DNA of 64,000 nt, taken from NCBI RefSeq assembly GCF_026262505.1, contig NC_067206.1, forward strand, positions 35,417,896-35,481,895, read 5' to 3'. Of this stretch, positions 45,453-56,289 are shown piece after piece (position 1 is the first letter of the stretch; each line of letters starts with the position of its first letter). The notes beneath the pieces were generated by a model. That model ran no database searches. It was not told the origin of the DNA and saw nothing but the letters and a program-made list of their open reading frames with translations. This DNA comes from Trichomonas vaginalis G3 (lineage: Eukaryota > Parabasalia > Trichomonadida > Trichomonadidae). The translations under genes were made by a program, and so were the position numbers.

Positions 45453-46426
45453 ATTTTGTGCACTTCTTTTAACTCTTTGTCGAAACCTTCAGACTTCAGT
45501 TTCTTTCCAGATGAGAAGTCGTTCACTAGTTTCACCTTACTATGAAGAGCTTCGAAGGCGTTCTTAAAGTCAGCATTTGTTAAAGCTTCATTTGAACTGT
45601 CTTCATCCGCTTGTATTTTTGTCCTTATTGACCCTATAAGCTGGGCTGCTTTAGCGTTGGCTTGGGCATCTAACCAGTCATTGTTAGCTTTTATATATTC
45701 TGCGCTTTTCATTGCCTTTTGCATGGCTGCGTCGTTATTTTTACTTTCTTGTGCTAAGTTTTCATACTGTACGGTTTGGTTTTGCAACTGTAAAAGTTTT
45801 TCTGCCTTTACATTTGCTTCAACTTCCTTTTTATACTCATCGCTATCCATATATGTCTTCAGGGCTTTTTGTTTTATCTCTTCATCTTTCAGTACTTTAT
45901 ATTGAGTAGTATGGTTTTTCAAATTTATGACATCTTGTTCCATTTTTGCTACTTCTGCTGCTTTTTCTGACACTTTTTTCGCATATTGCTCTGTACTTAG
46001 TTCTTTCAGTTGTTCTTCTTTCTTCTTTTTCTCTACGTTTAACTCATTGAGTTTCTTTGTGTGTCTGTCATATTCTAGTTTCTTTTCGTTTTCACCTATT
46101 TGCTTCTGTATGTCTATGTTTGACTTTTTGACATCTGCTATTTGATTTTTGAGTGAACTCAAATTCATTTGACTTTGAGGGTTATAGGCTGTTCCGTCTG
46201 CAGCTCCACCATAGCCTGCCATTTTCGCTAAAAGTGCCGCTCTTAAACCTCCACTCTGTGCACCAAGAACTCGGTTTAAAAGCATAGGATTGCTTGACAT
46301 TTGTTGCAACATAGTGGGGTCATTCAGCATTTGTTGTTGCAACTGTTGTTGTGGTGTCAGTCTTACTATTGGATGTTTCAATGCTCTCTTCCTCTTACGT
46401 ATATTCTTACGTAGCTTACGTGGCAT
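45449..46426 (-). CDS. Basic N-terminus coiled-coil protein, 325 residues
   Basis: Starts MPRKLRKNIRKRKRALKHP, a very basic nuclear-signal-like or DNA-binding start, then a Gln/Met-rich segment, an AALLAKMAGYGGAADGTAYN hydrophobic/Gly stretch, then a long coiled coil (about residues 85-240). It is the outermost gene at the right end, reading inward. Overlaps the next gene by 4 bases (ATGA type). Likely a core or scaffold-like particle protein, by composition only. Confidence 0.55.
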   Translation of the reverse strand: MPRKLRKNIRKRKRALKHPIVRLTPQQQLQQQMLNDPTMLQQMSSNPMLLNRVLGAQSGGLRAALLAKMAGYGGAADGTAYNPQSQMNLSSLKNQIADVKKSNIDIQKQIGENEKKLEYDRHTKKLNELNVEKKKKEEQLKELSTEQYAKKVSEKAAEVAKMEQDVINLKNHTTQYKVLKDEEIKQKALKTYMDSDEYKKEVEANVKAEKLLQLQNQTVQYENLAQESKNNDAAMQKAMKSAEYIKANNDWLDAQANAKAAQLIGSIRTKIQADEDSSNEALTNADFKNAFEALHSKVKLVNDFSSGKKLKSEGFDKELKEVHKI

Positions 46427-46444
46427 TTTAAGTGAAGTTAAAAA

Positions 46445-46523
46445 GCGGTTTTATACTAAACATCTTCGGGGCTAGAGGGCGCAACGCGCCTGGAAGCCCC
46501 AATACCTTTTTTTTTTTTTTTTT
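46445..46523. repeat. Right terminal repeat of Polinton B
   Basis: GCGGTTTTATACTAAACATC, a 33-nt stem-loop at 46468-46500 (outer GGGGCT/AGCCCC, inner GGCGC-AAC-GCGCC), AATACC, then about 18 T. The inner stem differs from the left end (GGCAC/GTGCC) by a paired change that keeps base pairing. Confidence 0.85.
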
Positions 46524-46529
46524 TCTATT
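46524..46529. other. 6-bp target-site duplication of Polinton B, right copy
   Basis: TCTATT, matching 21579-21584. It continues into AGTAAACACTACCG exactly as in the uninterrupted palindrome arm near 21400. Confidence 0.8.
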
Positions 46530-47060
46530 AGTAAACACTACCGTATATTATTTTTTAAGCTATCTTATTTTTTGAAATTTTATTCAAATCTTTGGTCGCA
46601 AGAAGAATTGCATGATAAATAAAAACATTTAATCAAAGTCAATTTTATTTTTCATATTCAAATGGACTGAGTGTTAACATTTAACATTTTTTGCTAATTG
46701 TCGTCAAAAATTAGGCGTAAAGCAAAAATTGATATTTCATATGGTTTTATGATAGATAAGCATTATATTCCCACTCATTATATTCGTAAATTTTGAGGTT
46801 TATCCTTCGCTTTTAAGATCATTGAATTTGATTTTTATATAAAATAGTTATATATTAGAAAATAATATGAGTTTATGTGATATTATTTTTCAGAAGATTT
46901 TGTGTTCTTCTTCAAAATTTTATTTTTTATTAAAAAGAATCTTTACAAAATATACATTTACTTTAATTAATATTTAAAAACGTGCTCTATCAAAAGTTCC
47001 AAAAATTCAATATTTTAGCTTTTCTGATGTGTCACTTTTGATGAATTTCTGTTTACAACA
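46530..47060. mobile_element. Non-coding DNA transposon (foldback/MITE-like), right half
   Basis: The first ~375 bases are the inverse of 21000-21400. The end GTCACTTTTGATGAATTTC followed by TGTTTACAACA is the inverse of the left end at 20863-20892. No coding potential. Confidence 0.75.
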
Positions 47061-47540
47061 ATATAGCATATAATCATGCTATAGCCGAAAATTATAAGTT
47101 TTGAGAAGATTGAATATAACACAAATAAATTTGAATGTCAGTTAAATTGCTTGTTGTTTTTAATAGCTACTTAATGAGAAATCCAATATTGCAAAATTCA
47201 AATTGAATGATTGAAAGAACAGAAAAAGTCATTCTTTTCAATTTCGAATATGTTTCATTGTATTTATAATTATATGGCAAATAAGATATTTAAACTTGAT
47301 TTTTGAAGGAAAATTCACAAAATTGAATGAATTCAAATAATTTTTATTCAAAAATAAACTAGTTATTTGAGTTTACTACTAATTGTCTATTCAAACTACA
47401 AAGTTTGTAATTTAAAATATTTTGTGAGATCAGATTGAATTAATTCAACGTTCTTTTCAATTAATATTAATGACCATATTACGCATTTTCGAACATTCTA
47501 AACCAAATATATAAAAATGGGAGACGAATGTTAAATTTGC
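47061..47540. other. AT-rich host intergenic DNA
   Basis: Very AT-rich, no gene supported and no element ends recognised. Confidence 0.5.
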
Positions 47541-47945
47541 TAGACATGGGGGAGTTGTCTGCAAAGTTTTAGCTCTTATCTCTAACAAAAAATTAATTTT
47601 TAAAAAAAAGACCGAATTCGTTTCACAGCGAGAAAAAAATAAAAGGCAAGATAGAATTTTCTAGACATAAAGAAGTTGTTTACCGAGTTTTAGCTCTTAT
47701 CTCTAACAAAAAATTAATTTTTAAAAAAAAGACCGAATACGTTTCACAGCGAGAAAAAAAAATAAAAGGCAATAGAATATGACATTTTCTAGACATAAAG
47801 AAGTTGTTTACCGAGTTTTAGCTCTTATCTCTAACAAAAATTAATTTTTAAAAAAAAGACCGAATACGTTTCACAGCGAGAAAAAAATAAAAGGCAAGAT
47901 AGAATTTTTCTAGACATAAAGAAGTTGTTCTACCAAGTGTCAGCT
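47541..47945. repeat. 121-128 bp tandem array
   Basis: TAGACAT marks unit starts at 47541, 47662, 47790 and 47911 (periods 121, 128, 121). Each unit contains GTTTTAGCTCTTATCTCTAA, an AAAAAAAGACCGAAT tract and GTTTCACAGCGAGAAAAAAA. The first unit is the most diverged and the fourth is incomplete. Confidence 0.85.
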
Positions 47946-49248
47946 GTTACTTCTTCTAAATACTGATATAAATAAAAATCTTTAATTATTTATTTAACCT
48001 TTATTGTTTCATTAAACTTCATTTATTTTATATTATAGTTTTATTCTTTAGCTACTTGTAAAATAATCTAATTTTATATCATCATTTTACCGGATTATTC
48101 TTCAGTACATCGATTGTGTATCTAAAATAATATCATTATCCTTATTCTGTTTTTTCCAAAATTCTTTTAAATAGGGTTGTTAGATTCCCGACGATAGGTG
48201 TCTTGGAAGATTTGCCTGGTGTCATCATAGTGTCTTTAAATCAAAAATTTTATTTTGGAGTTAGTTTTATTGATTTTTCAATAAAAAACATTTCTAAAAC
48301 AAGAAAATAAAACGATAAAATATTTATATTTTATATAAGGATCTTATATATTTAAAATAAACATCATTTTATTTTTTTCATTGGTGTCTGTCAAACCATA
48401 ATACACTATTCAAAAATTCAATGTGTCTTGCGGTTTCAAAAGACACCTTCAAATTGAACGATAGCACAGACACTATTGAATTTTACCCATTGTATTTAGT
48501 TTTTACCTTTTTTATTTTTAAGAATTAATGACTGAAACAGCCGTTTTGCTATGACCTCAATCACTTTTATTTGTTATTTTAAATATTATTTAATTTTATT
48601 ATTTGAATAGGCCAACTTATATTTGAGAAGCTCATTTGAGACCACTTAATACATTGAAATATCATAAATATTGAAATATTAAAAAGTGTATTTCAAATAT
48701 TGAAATTATAAAAATTTATAATACTGAAATTGAGACAAATTAATAAATTCAATGTGTTTTTTTTGAAATAACTCTCAAATATTATTTTTTTGTTTATTTA
48801 ATGATGAATAAATATGATTGCTTTAGTCAATCATAAAAACTAATTTAAGTTTAAAATAATGAAAGGATAATTTGATCGTTTTTTAAAAATACAATTATTG
48901 TTGATGATTTGCAAGAATCTTTGAAAAGAATATAATATAGGTTCTATTTTTGTAAAATTTATCCAAATCATGTATTACATAAATTACGATTAAAACGATG
49001 AAAGAACCAAAAAGTGTGTTTTGTGTTTTGTTTGTTGCGTGTTGGATGCGGGATCCTGTTATTTCCGAAATCGACAAAAAATTTGGAAATTTAATTTCCG
49101 AAATCGAAATTATATTAATGTTTTTAATATTCTTATATCAAAAGGATTAAAGTTCATTAAGAGAAAAACAATTCTTCTTCTTCAATCTATTGGCGCATTT
49201 ATTTCTACACGCCAATAAGGAAGGGAAAATTATAAGACACCATGGTGT
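47946..49248. other. AT-rich host intergenic DNA with a possible TE relict
   Basis: No convincing gene. AATAGGGTTGTTAGA at about 48171 and the inverse TAACAACCCTA at about 49931 could be TA-flanked ends of an old mariner-type relict surrounding the small transposon at 49249, but only about 10 bases match. Confidence 0.3.
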
Positions 49249-49903
49249 AATAAACAGAAATTCATCAAAAGTGACAGCTCTCAATTTTTTGACATTTGTA
49301 AATTCTAAATTGAATGAGAAAAATGAAATAATACTAAACATAATACAATATTCTAGATTTAATTATAATTAGGGAAAAGTTAGTTTTGAGAGTACTTTTC
49401 ATAGGCATATAGAATGAAATCTTCTGAAAAATAATATCACATAAACTCATATTATTTTCTAATATCTAACTATTTTATATAAAAATCAAATTCAATGATC
49501 TTAAAAGCGAAGGATAAACCTCAAAATTTACGAATATAATGAGTGGGAATAGGCGTAAAGCAAAATTGATATTTCATATGGTTTTATGATAGATAAGCAT
49601 TATATTCCCACTCATTATATTCGTAAATTTTGAGGTTTATCCTTCGCTTTTTAAGATCAATTGAATTTGATTTTTATATAAATAGTTATATATTAGAAAA
49701 TAATATGAGTTTATGTGATATTATTTTTCAGAAGATTTTGTGTTCTTCTCAAAATTTTATTTTTTATTAAAAAGAATCTTTACAAAATATACATTTACTT
49801 TAATTAATATTTAAAAACGTGCTCTATCAAAAGTTCCAAAAATTCAATATTTTAGCTTTTCTGAGGTCTCACTTTTGATGAATTTCTGTTTACAACAATG
49901 GTG
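49249..49903. mobile_element. Non-coding DNA transposon, shorter second copy
   Basis: Starts AATAAACAGAAATTCATC and ends GATGAATTTCTGTTTACAAC. It shares both outer parts with the copy at 20863/47060 but has a much shorter palindrome centre (about 49550). A 7-bp direct repeat ATGGTGT flanks it on both sides, a probable target duplication. Confidence 0.7.
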
Positions 49904-50035
49904 TCTTCAAAACGCTAATTTTTGATATTTTTAACAACCCTACTTTTAAATATCTTTTTTGGTTAGATTACTTTATATTTTTTACTTTTATTTTTTAATT
50001 TCAAAAAAAAAATTTGGTGATTGTTCTATTCTGTT
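49904..50035. other. AT-rich flank of Polinton C
   Basis: No gene. The last six bases TCTGTT directly before the A run would be the left copy of the target duplication of C; the right copy is outside the window. Confidence 0.45.
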
Positions 50036-50115
50036 AAAAAAAAAAAAAAAAGGCATTGGGGCTTCCAGGCACTTCGTGCCCTCTAGCCCCGAAGATGTTT
50101 AGTATAAAACCGCTT
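50036..50115. repeat. Left terminal repeat of Polinton C
   Basis: About 16 A, GGCATT, stem-loop at 50058-50090 (outer GGGGCT/AGCCCC, inner GGCAC-TTC-GTGCC), then GAAGATGTTTAGTATAAAAC. Inverse of the right end of B, but with the inner stem of the left end of B. Confidence 0.85.
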
Positions 50116-50131
50116 TTTAACTTCACTTAAA

Positions 50132-51105
50132 ATGCCACGTAAGATACGTAAGAATATACGTAAGAGGAAGAGAGCATTGAAACATCCAATAGTAAGACTA
50201 ACACCACAACAACAGTTGCAACACAATGCTGAATGACCCCACTATGTTGCAACAAATGTCAAGCAATCCTAATGCTTTTAAACCGAGTTCTTTGGTGCAC
50301 AGAGTGGAGGTTTAAGAGCGGCACTTTTAGCGAAAATGGCAGGCTATGGTGGAGCTGCAGACGGAACAGCTTATAACCCTCAAAGTCAAATGAATTTGAG
50401 TTCACTCAAAAATCAAATAGCAGATGTCAAAAGTCAAACATAGACATACAGAAAGCAAATAAGTGAAAACGAAAAGAAACTAGAATATGACAGACACACA
50501 AAGAAACTCAATGAGTTAAACGTAGAGAAAAAGAAGAAAGAAGAACAACTGAAAGAACTAAGTACAGAGGAATATGCGAAAAAAGTGTCAGAAAAAGCAG
50601 CAGAAGTAGCAAAAATGGAAAAGATGTTGTAAATTTGAAAAAACCATACTACTCAATATAAAGTACTGAAAGATGAGAGATAAAACAAAAAGCCCTGAAG
50701 ACATATATGGATAGCGATGAGTATAAAAAGAAGTTGAAGCAAATGTAAAGGCAGAAAAACTTTTACAGTTGCAAAACCAAACCGTACAGTATGAAAACTT
50801 AGCACAAGAAAGTAAAAATAACGACGCAGCCATGCAAAAGGCAATGAAAGCGCAGAATATATAAAAGCTAACAATGACTGGTTAGATGCCCAAGCCAACG
50901 CTAAAGCAGCCCAGCTTATAGGGTCAATAAGGACAAAAATACAAGCGGATGAAGACAGTTCAAATGAAGCTTTAACAAATGCTGACTTTAAGAACGCCTT
51001 CGAAGCTCTTCATAGTAAGGTGAAACAGTGAACGACTTCTCATCTGGAAAGAAACTGAAGTCTGAAGGTTTCGACAAAGAGTTAAAAGAAGTAGCACAAA
51101 ATATG
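50132..51105 (+). pseudogene. Coiled-coil protein locus of C (decayed)
   Basis: Homologue of 45449-46426 with the same basic start MPRKIRKNIRKRKRALKHP. Broken, several breaks. Same place directly inside the terminal repeat. Confidence 0.75.
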
Positions 51106-53531
51106 ACGAAAATAACAGATGCAGCAACGAGACAGGCAGTTCAAAGTGCCTATGACGCCGTTAGAGCAACTGTTGTGAAAAGTCAAGAAAAAGAGTTACA
51201 ACAGACCAAAACAGACCTAGTAAATGCTTTCTTAAAAACGAAAAGTCAGGTAGGACATTACGCTGCAGATGGAACATATGTGCCAGCTGGTGGAACTTAT
51301 ATACCAGCTGGTGGAACTTATATACTACTAGTGGAACTTATATACCACCAAACCCTCCAAGAGAAGCACCTGCACCAGGACTACCTAAACATTTACATCG
51401 TCACATGGACACAGACACAGGCATGCACCAAAACCAACACAACAACCAACAGTTCAAAACCCTGCACAACAACAACCACAAACAGCACAGCAACCAACAG
51501 TTCAAAACCCTGCACAACAACCACCTCCACAACAGACAGCAACCAACAGTTCAAAACCCTGCCAACAACAACCACAAACAGAGCAAGGACATAAAAGAAG
51601 TAGAGAACAAGGAAACCAAGAATTCTTAAAAATGCTTAAAGAAGACTATGGTTACCCAGATACTATTGACTTTAGTGACAGATATAAAGAAGCTATTAGA
51701 AAGTTCAAGGATGGAAATACTGACCCGAACCTATTTAGCTTTATGGCTCAGCACCAAAGGGATATAATTCAAACCTGGAAAATACAAGCTCGCTAAGGGA
51801 TATGATTTAATAGCATATCATCCAAATGACATGAACGAATTTACTCCGAGATATTTGATGTCAGAGCTAAATGACAATTCAACTCTCTTCATGAAACGCG
51901 TAAAAAATAGAGACGGAACGAAAGAAGAAAGGTTTATGAGTCCGGATGACTTAGATAGGGAACTTGTTAAAAACGGTCTCGGAATATATGAAATGCCAGC
52001 AGATGAGGTACAAGAAACTCCACAGGAAGAATAGTTCAGATACAACCAGACATGGAAGAAATAGTTCAGCAACAACAGCTAGAAGAGCCTGAAGGAAACG
52101 AACAAGTCCTCCTTTGGAAACTAACTTCACAGAACTAGATGAAGATTTGGAACAGCCGAAAAATCTTGACCCTCAACAAGTATGCGGAGAATATGGAATA
52201 TTTCCAAGAGTCTAAAAAAAATTCGGCTGACATAGTAGAAGAATATCGAAAAATGTTTGCCGACATACAAAAGACTCCAACACCAGATGAAAATATTCAG
52301 CATAGAATGGAAGTACTGAAAGAAAATGTACACAAATACAACAACCCTTTTTACTTACGAGCATTTAACGTTCAATCTTCGGATGAACTCGGTGAAAATA
52401 AAAGGTTAAATTTCAAGAAAACATATAGAAATGAAACATTGTTTAAAGTTCATTCAGAACCTAACCAAGATGGAAACAAACCTACTTTTGTTTCTGCAGA
52501 CGATGGAACTACAATGAGATGGGGTCATAAAGCTAACCCGGATAGGTGGTTCATAAACTTACAACCACAATTCCAAGAAGTTGTAGACGCAATGGAAGTC
52601 AATGGTGAACCAGATATAGCTGGTATTTTAAGCGCGGCTTTAATGCCATTGAAAGATATGAAACATGCAGATATTTTGGACCAGTATGAAATGAACATGG
52701 CTGATGGAAATATAACACCTGACGTTCTAGAACATTTATCTCAAAGAACTACACAGAACCATAGAGATGGTATATTTGGTGAAGAGTTTAGAAAGAAAGT
52801 TAGGGAGAGAGAAGGAAGAGAACCTATTGTACATGACCTTGCAAACGAAAGTTTACAAAATGTCATAAAAACTTACTTTGCAGACAATGAACTGAGAAGG
52901 GATGAATATTTAAGAAAACTCAAATGGACAGTACCAAATGAAATGTTAGTATTGAAAAACATGTTCCTTGACAAAATAAAACCAACTACAGAAATAAATG
53001 ACGCAAGACTGAAAGATTGGGTAAAAGCTTTCCCATTCACAAAAGATATAGTTGGTAACATGGAAAGAAAACCAGAATGGCTACAAAAACATATATTTGG
53101 AAACGAGCATATTCCATATGGACAGGCACTGTTTGAAGAGCTTGAACCGGAAACTCAGGAAGAGTCATGCAAACAATACGCGAAGACTCAAATACAAACT
53201 ATGACAAACTCTTTCTAGGATATAGGTTACCTGAGATGGGCGACCAGAGCCCAAAGGCAAAAAGGACATGGGAAATTTACAACATACTAGGTGAACATGA
53301 GGCAAAGATGCAACAACTTGAAGCAGAGGGCAAGTTACCAAAGCGACACCAAAGAAGAAGAGAAGAGTAGAACAAAGTGAAAGTAGTGAAGAAGTAACTT
53401 CATCTAGTGAAAGTAGTGGCAATGAAGGAAAAAGAAGAGTTAAAAACTCAGTCAGGAAGAAAGTAAAGCTTGGTCCACGTGGGTTCTATTATGACATATA
53501 AATCCAACTATTCTATATTTTTACCATATGA
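51103..53531 (+). pseudogene. Large uncharacterised protein locus of C (decayed)
   Basis: Homologue of 43092-45452. The GTYIPAG repeats are present. The Pro/Gln region instead shows CAACAGTTCAAAACCCTGC repeats (about 51440-51560), so this segment expands and changes quickly. Broken, several breaks; the helical second half is best preserved. Confidence 0.75.
51440..51565 (+). repeat. Imperfect tandem repeat in the variable segment of the large protein locus
   Basis: Three or four copies of CAACAGTTCAAAACCCTGCA separated by CAACAACCAC-type spacers. The matching part of B (45050-45120) has GTGCTGGTTGTGGAGGTGGT repeats on the plus strand instead. A hotspot for repeat turnover. Confidence 0.7.
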
Positions 53532-53532
53532 A

Positions 53533-55132
53533 ATGTACGCCGCTCAGAATATAACGCCAACAGTTTTGGATGCCATGAATGGAAATGTTTCCGAATGGTA
53601 TAACGAATGCGACAATGCCATTAGAAGGTCAGAAATAGTTCCTGGAACTTACGAATATACAACTGCTGTTTCTTATGGAAACGTAGGTGAGTTTGGAGAA
53701 GGTTCTTCAACAACAGTAGATATTGCTTGCGACAGGTTTCATATAATTTCTATTGACAACTCTTTCTTATACGTGGAACAAGACATTGAAATAAAACCTT
53801 CTGCCAAGTTGTCTGACAAGAAAGGTTGCAATGGAATTTTCTATGTCGGATACCAATATGCTCCAGAAGTTTTCATGGGATATAAGATATATTCTAACTC
53901 TGACTTAGTTCAAACAGTAACATGGGCAAACTATGAATGGTTCGCTTTGAGAAACTCAGTACAACCACAAGCTAGAGAACAAACAGACCAGTATGCAACT
54001 ATTGAGAAAATAAGAAGACTTGACCCTAACGTTCCAGGAGTTTATGTTGACCTTTCTGGACAAACTGCAGCAGCAGTAACCAAAGTAAAATTGAAACTTA
54101 GAGTTCCTTTGTCATCTTTCCTCATCTTCAGGTTTTTAAGATACTTGCCAAACTGGGCAGGAAAAATTTCTATCGAACTTACTCCAAGCAAAAATAACTT
54201 AGTCATTGCACCAACACAAGACCCATTCACTCTGTAGCTGGAACTGGTGGAGCCAAGTTCTGTGACTTTTGCAAAGACAAAGTTGACTTAGACTTTGGTT
54301 TCTCAAACCTCAACACTGAAGTAAACTACTACTTCAATGCTGCTGGAACTGCTTGGGACCCAGTTAAGTTCACATGCGAAAAGTTTGAATGCAAGAGAAT
54401 AGAAAGCAGACTTGCAGTCTATATGTTGGACCCAGATATTTCAAATGCTTTAGCTGCCAAATATATTGCAGTTCCACTTATGTTCCCTATACACCAAATA
54501 TCTGTCAAAGACTTTGCAGGTGAAGTTGGAAACCAAAGTGCTGACCCAGGTGCAAGAACAGATATTGCTTAACAACTGCAATGAAACATGCAGATACTAT
54601 GTTTGTACTGTTCAGACGAACTATAAATGACTATTCTTGTTTCTACAACCCCGGTATTAAATATCATATAAACATAGATGGCAAATACTATCCAAGAGAA
54701 GAATATTCTACAGTTGAGGATATGAGGTCATACAACTTGACATTAGATGCTATGAACTTTAACAACAACTTCACAACAACCATTAACCCTGAAATGCAAA
54801 GTTCTATTATGCCATATGTGAAAGTATGGACTCATACAGGAGGTCAAAAAACTCAATATACAAATGGAGACCGTTCAAACTTTTGGCTTGGCATTCCATT
54901 TGCTGACTCAGAAGACTTTATGGGTGGTATTTCAACTGTTGGTACAGTTCAAATACAATATACTGGTGACAGAGACGGTCCAGATGAATTGAAAGCAAAG
55001 AAGTTTACAAAACCAATAGCACTTTTCACGGAAGATGCTCTTTTGAAGATTCGTTCGATGAAACCTGCTGGGGCTCCTCAGATTGGTATAACGACAGCTT
55101 CCATCGAGCAGATTTTGGCAGCAGGTCAGTAA
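53533..55132 (+). pseudogene. Major capsid protein locus of C
   Basis: Homologue of 41483-43090, nearly identical over long stretches (MYAAQNITPTVLDAMNGNV at the start, EQILAAGQ at the end). Broken, about two breaks. Confidence 0.8.
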
Positions 55133-55198
55133 GTTGTTCTTGAACTGACTTCTCTCCGTCAAATATTGACAGTACGCCAGTTTTGATATAATATTGTA

Positions 55199-55444
55199 TT
55201 AAAACTTACCTTTAGAAATATCGGTCAGTTTTGTTGTTATATTTTTGTCTGCTTCAAGAACTTTCACCATCTCGGTTATACCAACTTTCTTTGCTTTATG
55301 AAAATATTTTGGTTCAGCAAAGACTGCTATTCTATAACATTTTCCATTGTTTGTATAAAGAACTATTCTGTCAATGAACTTGTATTGTTTGTGTGTGTAA
55401 ACTTTGTTTTGCTTCAATTCGAAGAGATACTCAAATACGTCCAT
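55199..55444 (-). CDS. Small conserved protein, 81 residues
   Basis: Whole. MDVFEYLFELKQNKVYTHKQ, beta pair KFIDRIVLYTNNGKCYRIAVF, then FAEPKYFHKAKKVGITEMVK. The corresponding locus in B (41174-41416) is broken. Divergent from the 193-residue family gene across 18 bp. Function unknown. Confidence 0.65.
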   Translation of the reverse strand: MDVFEYLFELKQNKVYTHKQYKFIDRIVLYTNNGKCYRIAVFAEPKYFHKAKKVGITEMVKVLEADKNITTKLTDISKGKF

Positions 55445-55462
55445 CTTTTTATTCTAAGTAAA

Positions 55463-56042
55463 ATGTCATTTCCGAAAAATAGAAGCGTAAGTGTTTCAAA
55501 AGGTTTAATGGCGATGGCAGATGTGAAGTTAAATTCACCAACTCAAACAAACAGTCAAAGTGTTGTTGTCAATGTCAAAGACAGAGATGTTGAAGTGGGG
55601 AAACCATACGAAGACGAAGATGGTATAACAATAGTTCCTGTAAAAGAACAACCAACATACCTGAAGTTAGCAGAGACTTAAGTTCTGTTGCAGATATTCG
55701 AAACGACTACCAACAACTTAAAGACAAACTTAAAACTCAGGAGAAGATTTGTCAAGCTTTGGTATAATGTTAAACTTGGTTGAACACAACCCTGTAAAAG
55801 TGAACTCATATGTCATTGCACCTCATGAAATTTTGAAAGAACTATTGAAACTTTTGACAGAGGCAGACGATATAAACATCAAAGAAATAGAACCCGACAT
55901 TGCTTGCTGTGGTGTTTCATATAATGTCATTGACAAGATATACGTTATGAAAGGAGGTGAAACGTTGAACTTAAAATATAGTTTCCCAGACGTCATAAAA
56001 ATATTTGACGACCACAACATTTCATTAAAATTTACTTGCTAA
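55463..56042 (+). pseudogene. 193-residue protein locus of C
   Basis: Homologue of 40573-41154, same MSFPKNRSVSVSKGLMAMAD start and an almost identical end. Broken, about one or two breaks. Confidence 0.7.
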
Positions 56043-56048
56043 GTAAAA

Positions 56049-56279
56049 ATGTCAAAACTTCTTGAAAGATGTTTGAAGAAAAACAATATAGACTTTATTT
56101 CATGTAAAGGACTTTACACACTTTTGAACGATATGAAAGACCCTGTTTTGTTTGTTCGTGTAGACAAAGGAAAGTTCTATGTCTTTACAAAATATTTGAA
56201 CTTCTTAGACAGAGAACTTCAAGAAACGCCATGTGAAAGTTTAGATGAAGTTCTTCTCCACTTTCAGAAAAACTTTTAA
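56049..56279 (+). CDS. Small conserved protein, 76 residues, C copy
   Basis: Whole, and by eye identical to 40336-40566 (MSKLLERCLKKNNIDFISCK). Strict conservation amid decaying neighbours reflects the recent common origin of B and C. Function unknown. Confidence 0.65.
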   Translation: MSKLLERCLKKNNIDFISCKGLYTLLNDMKDPVLFVRVDKGKFYVFTKYLNFLDRELQETPCESLDEVLLHFQKNF

Positions 56280-56289
56280 ATATATGTAA

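Larger units (their letters stand above)
21585..46523. mobile_element. Polinton/Maverick B, complete end to end (24.9 kb)
   Basis: Bounded by inverted terminal repeats and a 6-bp target duplication TCTATT. Parts from left: adenine methyltransferase, small membrane protein, small virion-like genes, structural protein, tail fibre, integrase, PolB-like, second structural protein, KilA-N, 321-residue family, GIY-YIG, KilA-N, packaging ATPase, SF3 helicase, penton-like protein, major capsid protein and two large unknown proteins. Broken: roughly ten breaks, concentrated in the left half (integrase, fibre, methyltransferase, small genes). The right-half virion genes mostly read whole. Fairly young, since the target duplication is exact and element C is very similar. 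Confidence 0.92.

Noticed and set aside
46468-46523. Polyadenylated retrotransposon ends because of A/T runs at element borders
   Set aside because: A runs occur at both ends in inverted arrangement outside the stem-loop, with a 6-bp duplication and a Polinton gene set; not a LINE or SINE tail.
48895-49372. Short open frames in the AT-rich host region
   Set aside because: Low-complexity, no conserved motif, no leader, overlapping a transposon end; not supported as genes.
48171-49945. Mariner-type transposon bounded by TAGGGTTGTTA and its inverse
   Set aside because: Only about ten terminal bases match and no transposase frame is visible; kept as a weak note only.
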